Below the pieces are notes generated by a model, which saw nothing but the letters and a program-made list of their open reading frames with translations, made no database searches and was not told where the DNA came from. The position numbers and the translations under genes were made by a program. From contig NZ_JBQKLQ010000002.1 of assembly GCF_052116145.1 (NCBI RefSeq), forward strand, positions 248,001 through 312,000: DNA of 64,000 nt, given 5' to 3'. The stretch is from Fundicoccus sp052116145 (GTDB lineage Bacteria > Bacillota > Bacilli > Lactobacillales > Aerococcaceae). Below, one piece after another: positions 58,422-64,000 of the stretch; positions within the stretch are counted from its first letter, which is position 1; the number at the start of each line of letters is the position of its first letter.

Positions 58422-58802
58422 ATGGATCAAGTATTAGTTGAGATTTGCTTGCGTGTCAGAGATATTGAGGCGACGTTAGACTTTTATACGAAGCTATTCG
58501 ATTTTGAAGTGGCGAGTCGTCGTGAGTTCCCTGAGGATAAATTTGATTTAATTTATTTAAATTCCCCGGGTTCTTCTGTACAGATTGAATTAACTTACAA
58601 TTATGACGCCGAGCCTTACACCATCGGCGATGGCTTCAGTCACCTAGGCGTGACAGTTAGCGACTTGGAGAAGATGCATCGCATCTGCAAGGATTCCGCT
58701 TATGAAACAGGCGAATTAAGAGGCCTTTCAGGTGGGACACCGTCTTATTTCTTCGTGACGGACCCAGATGGCTACCGTATCGAAGTCAAGCGCGCTAAAT
58801 AA
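58422..58802 (+). CDS. Glyoxalase I-like VOC family protein
   Basis: 126 residues from the ATG at 58422 (GGAGG eight bases upstream). Vicinal oxygen chelate fold in two modules, close to lactoylglutathione lyase in length and pattern (LRVRDIEATLDFYTKLFDFE, YLNSPGSSVQIELTYNYD, GFSHLGVTVSDLEKM, FVTDPDGYRIEVKRA). Three GloA metal ligands are in place (Glu56, His74, Glu121), but the first one, His5 in E. coli, is not: the strand reads VLVEICLRV. Glu7 might substitute. Glyoxalase activity is therefore likely but not certain. Confidence 0.78.
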   Translation: MDQVLVEICLRVRDIEATLDFYTKLFDFEVASRREFPEDKFDLIYLNSPGSSVQIELTYNYDAEPYTIGDGFSHLGVTVSDLEKMHRICKDSAYETGELRGLSGGTPSYFFVTDPDGYRIEVKRAK

Positions 58803-58810
58803 TTCAAACT

Positions 58811-58855
58811 AAAAGGTAGGCCGGTTGAGTTCGCTCAACTTGCCTACCTTTTTTG
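58811..58855. terminator. Terminator between the glyoxalase-like and HEAT-like genes
   Basis: AAAAGGTAGGC...GTTGAG-TTCG-CTCAAC...GCCTACCTTTTTT; a long stem with T tracts on the plus strand, also usable on the minus strand. Confidence 0.85.
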
Positions 58856-58856
58856 C

Positions 58857-59402
58857 TTACTTCCAGATTTTTAGATATTTTTTCTGATATTTAACGTCGT
58901 CCACCGTTTCAATCAGCTCCAAAGCAAGATCTTTAATCCCCTCACTAGCAAAATAGTCATATAGATTTCTCATGTTTTGAATGATATCGTTGCGTATCAA
59001 CGTATAGTTTTTTTCGTTCTCGCAGACTTTAAAACGGTCGCTTAAATACGTCAGCAACATGTCTTTTTGTTCGCTCCCAGCTATCCCAATTTTCCATAAA
59101 GCTTGCAGTGTATGTCTAGCGGTCACAAACTTTTCATCATAAGTCACCTGCCATATTTCCGGAAAATCCGCCAGCATTCGCTTGTCTGGGTCGCTTTTAG
59201 CCAGCCCAGCCAAATATTGACTAGCACGCGATCTTTGATGATTATCCTTGTGACTCAAGTCTTCTATTAGCTGGTCCCACACTTCATACGCCCAAGATAC
59301 TTCTTGATCCGTTGCTGCGATAATCGTCTGATAAGATTGATACCGTTCGTCCTTATCCCCCGTTTTTGATTGTTCAAATGCCAGTTCCATTGCTTGATCC
59401 AT
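58857..59402 (-). CDS. HEAT-repeat-like helical protein
   Basis: 181 residues, all helical. Repeats of about 35-40 residues with HEAT character: WAYEVWDQLIEDLSHKDNHQ, RSRASQYLAGLAKSDPDKRM, FVTARHTLQALWKIGIAGSE, TLIRNDIIQNMRNLYDYFAS. Probably a scaffold or a nucleic-acid or protein binding unit; no specific family recognised. Start ATG at 59402 close to the end of the type ISP remnant on the same strand. Confidence 0.65.
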   Translation of the reverse strand: MDQAMELAFEQSKTGDKDERYQSYQTIIAATDQEVSWAYEVWDQLIEDLSHKDNHQRSRASQYLAGLAKSDPDKRMLADFPEIWQVTYDEKFVTARHTLQALWKIGIAGSEQKDMLLTYLSDRFKVCENEKNYTLIRNDIIQNMRNLYDYFASEGIKDLALELIETVDDVKYQKKYLKIWK

Positions 59403-59447
59403 CTTGCACCCCTCATTATCTTCGCTTGCTTCTATTGTATCATATAT

Positions 59448-60580
59448 TCACTGCTTACTTGTTGGTTGGCGGCTATGTTGCAAGCGCGGAACGCTGGGAG
59501 ACTTATTTAAATTAGCGGAGTATTTCTCGATGTACTCCTTATGGTTTAAAACTGAGTATATATATGAAAATAAATCTTCTTTTGACTATCCTAATTTTTC
59601 AAAAATATTATTTATATTATACTTTTCCTCAAGAATATTATTAGAATTTTTCAAGAAATAGTAGACTTATGTTTTTTCCATTAAGTCCTGATTGGGTATC
59701 AAATCTGTTACAAAAGTAGACAAATTTTCTTCTTGCTCCTTTACCTGTTATTACTATTGAAAGATTTTTCTCACCAAAAAAATACTCAAATCTACCGGTC
59801 TTTCAAGTATATCTCTCTGATAGTAGAGGTTCTTTTTTACAAAAGGTCTATACATACTTTGAATGATATTATTAGTTGGTTTTATAATATTTTTCTTCTC
59901 AACATTTTTCAGTAAATCTGTGCTCCATTTGATTCTTGTCGGATCCATATCTACACTATTAACTTCAGTATAATTTGAAATTATTTTTTTACTTCATCAT
60001 TGTAGTTTTTAATCATGAAATTAGTATTATTTATAACTTTTTTAGAATTAAACCCATAAACCCAGCTATCACGACTAGTACTTAACCCAGTTGCTCTGTC
60101 ATTAAATATTTCGTTATCTAATTTATAAAAAGCATCAAAACTATCATCTCTTTGATTTATCCAATCATTATTTTTATCAAGAGTTATTTTTTTAAATTTA
60201 AGATTATTAATTGATTGTAAAGTTTTAATACTTTCTAATTTCTCTTCTTTACTCTGATATGGAGCAACCTCAAAATAATTAACTGTATTTTCATCTGTAT
60301 TATCTTTTACTAATATCGTTATTGCCGTTCCTATCATAATATCGAAAACACTTCCACCTTCTTTTAATGCATCATCTCCTATTTTCCCTTTGATAGCTCC
60401 AGTCAGGTTATATGTATATATATGATTAAACTCTTCATTAATAACCTTCCTAAAGCCAGCCATACTACCTTTATCATTAATAGAATTTGGAGTCACAAAT
60501 CCTATAACACCATAGGTTCCAATTCTATCAGACGCCCAAGTGTTGACTCTGGTTTGAATGCAATCAGCTTGTGTACCCAC
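59448..60580 (-). pseudogene. C-terminal remnant of a type ISP-like restriction-modification enzyme
   Basis: Read on the minus strand in several frames, the pieces line up in the order of the C-terminal part of single-chain helicase-methyltransferase restriction enzymes (LlaGI/LlaBIII type). They are NTWASDRIGTYGVIGFVTPN, ITLDKNNDWINQRD, RDSWVYGF, then (after a shift in a run of seven A near 59985) DPTRIKWSTDLLKNVEKKN and SMYRPFVKKNLYYQ. A further shift gives EKNLSIVITGKGARRKF, another gives FVTDLIPNQDLMEKT, and finally SKEDLFSYIYSVLNHKEYIE ends at the TGA at 59448. At least three frameshifts and two stops. Strikingly AT-rich compared with its neighbours. Confidence 0.75.
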
Positions 60581-60713
60581 CCTTATTTAGCAAATAGTGT
60601 TCAATATCAGTAAACCCCATTGATTCATTAATTGTCCAGAAGTAGGCATCATTTAAATTCATATCATCCATCAAATTAAATATCTCATCATAAAAGAAAA
60701 GGATCTTACTAAT
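60564..60713 (-). other. Short open stretch of unknown origin
   Basis: About 50 sense codons without a start read SKILFFYDEIFNLMDDMNLN and DAYFWTINESMGFTDIEHYL. It looks coding, but does not fit the type ISP remnant it abuts; probably a fragment of another lost gene. Confidence 0.3.
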
Positions 60714-60779
60714 TTATCCATAGAAAACGCCACAATCTTTAGATGTATCATCTGAAGGAAGGGTTATAAAACATCGAGA

Positions 60780-60808
60780 TTGACAACGTTTTTTTTATGA
60801 GCTATGAT
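60780..60808 (+). promoter_or_regulatory. Promoter of the thiT operon
   Basis: TTGACA (60780-60785), 17-base spacer, TATGAT (60803-60808), just upstream of the riboswitch. Confidence 0.8.
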
Positions 60809-60818
60809 ATCATCTAAG

Positions 60819-60903
60819 CAAAGGGGAATCACTAGAGTGATTGAGACTGGATGTATGCCGGGACTCTTATTACCTGATCACGTTAGTACGTGCGGAGGGA
60901 TTG
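60819..60903 (+). ncRNA. TPP riboswitch (THI element)
   Basis: The leader starts AAAGGGGAATCACTAG, with a GTGATTGAGACTGGATG arm, and holds ACCTGATCACGTTAGTACGTG-CGGAGGGA, the conserved CCTGATC...GTAC...GCGGAGGGA part of the thiamine pyrophosphate aptamer. It lies between a strong promoter and a thiamine transporter, which confirms the assignment. Confidence 0.88.
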
Positions 60904-60923
60904 CAGACTTAAGAAGACTTAAG

Positions 60924-60946
60924 CCTCCTTTGTGTATCAAAGGGGG
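60924..60946 (+). promoter_or_regulatory. Ribosome-binding-site sequestering hairpin (riboswitch output)
   Basis: CCTCCTTTG (60924-60932) pairs with CAAAGGGGG (60938-60946), which is the Shine-Dalgarno of thiT, so TPP binding probably blocks translation. An upstream CTTAAG-AAGA-CTTAAG element may form the alternative structure. Confidence 0.65.
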
Positions 60947-60953
60947 TATTTTT

Positions 60954-61517
60954 ATGCAAAAAAATTCGTTAACTGTTTATATAGAGGCTGGGCTGATTGC
61001 GACTTTGGCCTTTATTATCTCACTGTTTCCTATCGAAGGAACAGGCTTCGATATCGCTTTGGGCTCGATTCCCATTACATTGTTTTGTTTACGTCGAGGG
61101 TGGAAAGCAGGGATATTTACTGGGCTTTTATGGGGCCTACTGACGATTATTCTAGGCGGAGCTTCAATTATCCACCCTATACAAGTGGTGCTAGATTATC
61201 CAGTAGCTTTTGCTTTTAATGGGCTAGCAGGAATTGTGGCTCCGGCACTTCAACAGGCAACCGCTTCGGTAAATCAGAAGAAAGCAACTTATTATATCTT
61301 TTTGAGTACTTTTATCGGGACTCTAGCTCGTTACTTCTGGCACTTTATTACTGGGGTTTATTATTGGGGCCGGTTTGCTCCAGAAGGTTGGTCTGTTGGC
61401 TTTTATTCCTTTGTATTTAATGGAGGATCTGTCATTATCACAACAGTAATTGCTGGTCTAGTTTTATTGCTTCTGTACCGGCAAGCTCGGCATTTATTTG
61501 TCGGTGAATTGGCATGA
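60954..61517 (+). CDS. thiT: Thiamine transporter ThiT (ECF S component)
   Basis: 187 residues from the ATG at 60954; the longer frame to 60804 is riboswitch. Six membrane segments; LRRGWKAGIFTGLLWGLLT, HPIQVVLDYPVAFAFNGLAG and HFITGVYYWGRFAPEGWSVG are characteristic ThiT stretches with the thiamine-binding aromatic residues. Binds thiamine and works with a shared ECF module encoded elsewhere. Controlled by the upstream TPP riboswitch. The last bases overlap the start of the TatD-like gene. Confidence 0.94.
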   Translation: MQKNSLTVYIEAGLIATLAFIISLFPIEGTGFDIALGSIPITLFCLRRGWKAGIFTGLLWGLLTIILGGASIIHPIQVVLDYPVAFAFNGLAGIVAPALQQATASVNQKKATYYIFLSTFIGTLARYFWHFITGVYYWGRFAPEGWSVGFYSFVFNGGSVIITTVIAGLVLLLLYRQARHLFVGELA

Positions 61518-62227
61518 TAATAAATGCCCATGATCACCTCAGTCATTATCCATCGCTGGAGAAGGCATTGGCGGACTTTGAAGTCTTAAACATGACAACT
61601 TTAGCGGTTAGTGAGTCTGTGTCTGACTATCAATCCATTCCAGACCATCCACTCATCTTAAAGGGATTCGGAATTCATCCTTGGAAGGTGACGCCAACTA
61701 CATCTTTAGACAATATTGAACCTTACATTCAGGATTGTGATTTCATCGGTGAAATTGGTTTAGACTTCCACTGGGCAGAAGATACAACGGCTTACCCGCG
61801 TCAATTGGAAGTTTTTGAATATTTTCTAGCGGAGGCAAAAAAGCACCAAAAAATTTGCAATATCCACACAAAAGGAGCTGAAAAAGAAGTACTTGCCTTG
61901 CTACAAAAGCACCAATTACATGGTCAAATTATCCACTGGTATAGTGGGCCTTTGGACTTGGTGACTGATTATTTGGAGCTAGGCTGTTTCTTTACGATTT
62001 CTGTCGATGCAGGGCATTCAACCTTGACCGATCAGCTGATTAATCTTATTCCAACACAGCAGTTATTATTTGAAACCGATGGCCCTACTGCCCTAGAGTG
62101 GGTCAATGGTACGCCTTCTTGGCCTGATGAAATCTTACGAATTCAAGCCTATGTGGCTCAATTGAAAAGTTGTTCATTGACTGAGTTGGAAGTGGGTGGG
62201 CATTTATTGATGGAACAACTCAAATAA
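61514..62227 (+). CDS. TatD-family metal-dependent hydrolase
   Basis: 237-residue TIM-barrel hydrolase. Metal ligands His6 and His8 (INAHDHLS), Glu80 (IGEIGLDFHW), His118 (CNIHTKG), His141 (IIHWYSG) and Asp189 (FETDGP) are complete. TatD proteins are 3'-5' exonucleases or related phosphohydrolases. The start ATG overlaps the thiT stop by four bases (ATGA), so it is translated with thiT and presumably responds to TPP. That makes a role in thiamine phosphate metabolism worth considering. Confidence 0.85.
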   Translation: MIINAHDHLSHYPSLEKALADFEVLNMTTLAVSESVSDYQSIPDHPLILKGFGIHPWKVTPTTSLDNIEPYIQDCDFIGEIGLDFHWAEDTTAYPRQLEVFEYFLAEAKKHQKICNIHTKGAEKEVLALLQKHQLHGQIIHWYSGPLDLVTDYLELGCFFTISVDAGHSTLTDQLINLIPTQQLLFETDGPTALEWVNGTPSWPDEILRIQAYVAQLKSCSLTELEVGGHLLMEQLK

Positions 62228-62233
62228 ATAACT

Positions 62234-62410
62234 TTACTCTTCGAGTTTGTCCACATCCGATATTTCAATCACATTTAGCTTAGGCTGTTTAACAGCGTCG
62301 GAGCGTATCAATTTAGTCAAGCTTCGACTGAAATTTTTGGAGTTATGTCGAGGTAAGAAGCTAATTGCTTTTTGTGGAAGGAAATTCTGTGAAGAATCCA
62401 TGTAATTGAA
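62234..62410 (-). pseudogene. Crp/Fnr-family regulator, C-terminal remnant with frameshift
   Basis: The minus strand reads ILHRISFHKKQLASYLDITPK, then after loss of one base in the A run opposite 62334-62338 it reads NFSRSLTKLIRSDAVKQPKL and NVIEISDVDKLEE to TAA. This is the helix-turn-helix end of a Crp/Fnr regulator. The cyclic-nucleotide-like domain is absent. Confidence 0.65.
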
Positions 62411-62441
62411 TAAAGGTCTAATTAAGATTAAAAAACACTAA

Positions 62442-62489
62442 AAAAGTCACCAGTACTCATTAGCATTTTAATGAGAGCTGGTGGCTTTT
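62442..62489 (+). terminator. Terminator of the thiT-tatD operon
   Basis: AAAG-T-CACCAG-TA-CTCATT pairs with AATGAG-AG-CTGGTG-G-CTTTT. Either strand is possible. Confidence 0.7.
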
Positions 62490-62654
62490 GGTGTTATTCA
62501 AGAAAATGAACAAATGCTTTTATCTTAATGTCGTCATTACTTCGTTTAAAATAAAGCAAACAGACCTAGAAACTCAACACATCACACTATAAAAACGTTA
62601 TAATCTAAATATATATGTAAGCGAATACATCAATTGGAGTAAAGGAGTCTAAAA

Positions 62655-64000
62655 ATGAAGTAAATCATGCGTAAATCAAAAGTAAGCTGGATAATCGTTA
62701 GCCTTGGAGCGGCCATGATAGCTTTAAGCGTCCCAACAGCAAATGCTGAAGAAATAGTAAACTCGGCAGGGAATAATGCAACAATTGAAGCAACAGTGAA
62801 GCCAGAAACGAATATTGCTGAAGAATTAGAGAAAGCAACAGAGACTTTGAGTGAAGAATCCTTCACAGAAGCAATGACCGATACATCAAGCGAGGCCTCA
62901 CCAACCAACTTATTATCAGACACTCTATCAGATAACTTAAGCAAGCCAATTCAAGCTTTTGATGAGACGGTTGACGACACACTAATAGAAGGTACAGATA
63001 ATGTAGAAACGGAAGTAGCACAAGAGATCCCAAGCAAGAAAGCAACTTCAGAAGCGGATTCTCAATTAGAAGCAAAATCAGAATCGGTAACACAAGAAGT
63101 AGCTCCATTAAAAGTGCGTACAATGACTACCACAGCTGAAGCTGCTGCCAAGACGCACACCGTTAAATCAGGAGAATATCTATACCTGATTGCTGGGCGA
63201 TACGGGATTACGGTTGCTTAACTCAAGCAATGGAACAATTTAACTTCCAACTATATTTATTCAGGCGACCAACTAAAAGTATCAGCCGGTCCAGTGGCTA
63301 CAAAACCTAGTGACCCAAATACAAGTCAACCAACAGAAAACGAGAACACGGAGACAACAACCAATTCCTATTACACGGTACGTCCGGGAGATTATCTCTG
63401 GAAAATTGTAAATCAATACGGCATTACAGTAGCGCAATTAAAAACTTGGAATATCCTAACGTCGAACTACATTTACTCAGGCGATCGCTTTATTGTATCG
63501 AAAACGAGTACGACACCGTCATCGACACAGCCTGAGCAACCAGTCGAAACAAAACCCGAGACACCGTCGCCTAATCCATCCACTCCAGCACCGAAAACAA
63601 CTTATTACACCGTGAAGTCTGGAGACTATTTATGGAAAATTGCAACTCAACACGGGATTACAGTGAATCAATTAAAATCTTGGAACCAGTTAACTAGCAA
63701 TTATATTTACGCAGGTGATAAATTAGCCGTAACAGATCCAGCTCAAGTAACCACTCCAGTAAAGCCAGAACCTGAAAAACCAGAGCAACCTGAACAACCA
63801 GTTAAGCCTGAACCTGAACAACCAGTAAAGCCAGAACCTGAAAAAACTGTTAAGCCTGAAGAGCCCAAAGAGCGAACTGAACCAACTAAGCCCGAAGAGC
63901 CAGAAAAACCTGTTGAACCCACAAAGCCAGCAGCCAAATATCACACGGTTAAATCAGGTGAATACTTATGGTTAATTGCTAATCAGAACAATATCACAGT
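62655..64000 (+). pseudogene. Secreted multi-LysM surface protein interrupted by two ochre codons (runs off the window)
   Basis: One continuous frame. The ribosome binding site (AAAGGAG) serves ATG-AAG-TAA at 62655, and an in-frame ATG follows at 62667. From there: signal peptide (KVSWIIVSLGAAMIALSVPT ... ANAEE), a Ser/Thr/Glu-rich linker, then LysM domains at about 63150-63285, 63370-63500 and 63600-63730, and a fourth cut by the window end. A second TAA at 63219-63221 replaces the Gln codon of GITV(A/N)QLK, which the other copies keep. A Pro-Glu-Lys-rich linker (repeats of EQPVKPEPE) precedes LysM 4. LysM binds peptidoglycan; the catalytic part, if any, lies downstream. Either inactive, re-initiated, or read through. 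Confidence 0.8.

Noticed and set aside
59404..59661. 85-codon plus-strand frame in the AT-rich region
   Set aside because: It is antisense to the type ISP remnant, which gives a family match on the minus strand.
60804..60953. 50-codon N-terminal extension of thiT
   Set aside because: This stretch is the TPP riboswitch and its hairpin; the translated sequence is not protein-like.
63740..63940. CRISPR-like short repeats
   Set aside because: The repetition is codon-periodic Pro-Glu-Lys coding sequence with no constant repeat-spacer structure.
63723..63944. Trp/Phe/Leu-rich and Gly/Ser-rich minus-strand frames
   Set aside because: They are antisense readings of the Pro-Glu-Lys linker of the LysM protein.

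Overview
The window reads as a low-GC Gram-positive chromosome, most likely Lactobacillales (Aerococcaceae or Carnobacteriaceae type). The support is AAGGAGG-type ribosome binding sites, sigma-A promoters of the TTGACA-N17-TATAAT form, cop boxes of the CopY type, a TPP riboswitch on thiT, LacI and cre-like operators, and LysM surface proteins. The species cannot be fixed from sequence alone. No rRNA, tRNA, CRISPR array or intact transposase was seen.

Layout. (1) 1-750: the effector half of a LysR regulator cut by the window edge. (2) 0.9-8.7 kb: a defence island. One module on the minus strand has a probable type II endonuclease and two paralogous m5C methyltransferases. It abuts a plus-strand Sau3AI-like (GATC) endonuclease and methyltransferase pair, followed by a decayed Phd/RelE toxin-antitoxin pair. 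Two of the three methyltransferase genes have LexA-like boxes in their promoters. (3) 8.9-31.2 kb: a 14-gene minus-strand arabinan operon. It encodes a secreted GH43, an intracellular GH43, a short GH43, two GH51 enzymes, a GH127, two sets of sugar ABC permeases and binding proteins, an NHL-TPR-Yip1 membrane protein and a DUF5696 protein. A divergent ArsR-type regulator (31.6-32.5 kb) sits at its head. (4) 32.9-38.0 kb: a KdgT-like permease, a DUF6176 protein, an AEC transporter, an acetyltransferase-map pair, and ndk.

(5) 38.1-45.0 kb: a sucrose or fructooligosaccharide operon (ROK fructokinase, LacI regulator, LplB/LplC-type permeases, lipoprotein binding protein, GH32 hydrolase), with a palindromic GAAACGTTTC operator at its promoter. 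Neither sugar locus encodes its own ABC ATPase, so a shared MsmX/MsmK-type ATPase elsewhere is implied. (6) 45.1-58.9 kb: mixed housekeeping and stress genes. These are broken nitroreductase and ornithine cyclodeaminase genes, a YghU-type GST, two DUF6448 paralogues with His-rich tails, a flavin-binding-fold protein with a LexA-type promoter, trkA-trkH, a CopB-type copper ATPase with cop boxes, an M20 deacylase, a TSUP exporter and a glyoxalase-fold protein. (7) 58.9-64.0 kb: a HEAT-like protein, a multiply frameshifted remnant of a type ISP-like restriction enzyme, a TPP riboswitch with thiT and tatD, a Crp/Fnr remnant, and a LysM repeat protein interrupted by two ochre codons and running off the window.

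How it works together. Arabinan is probably trimmed outside by the secreted GH43. The arabino-oligosaccharides are then imported by one or both ABC systems and degraded inside by GH43, GH51 and GH127 enzymes. The membrane NHL-TPR-Yip1 and DUF5696 proteins are embedded in the same operon and have no assigned role. The flanks carry much gene decay (six clear broken genes or gene pairs), which suggests an accessory, turning-over part of the genome.
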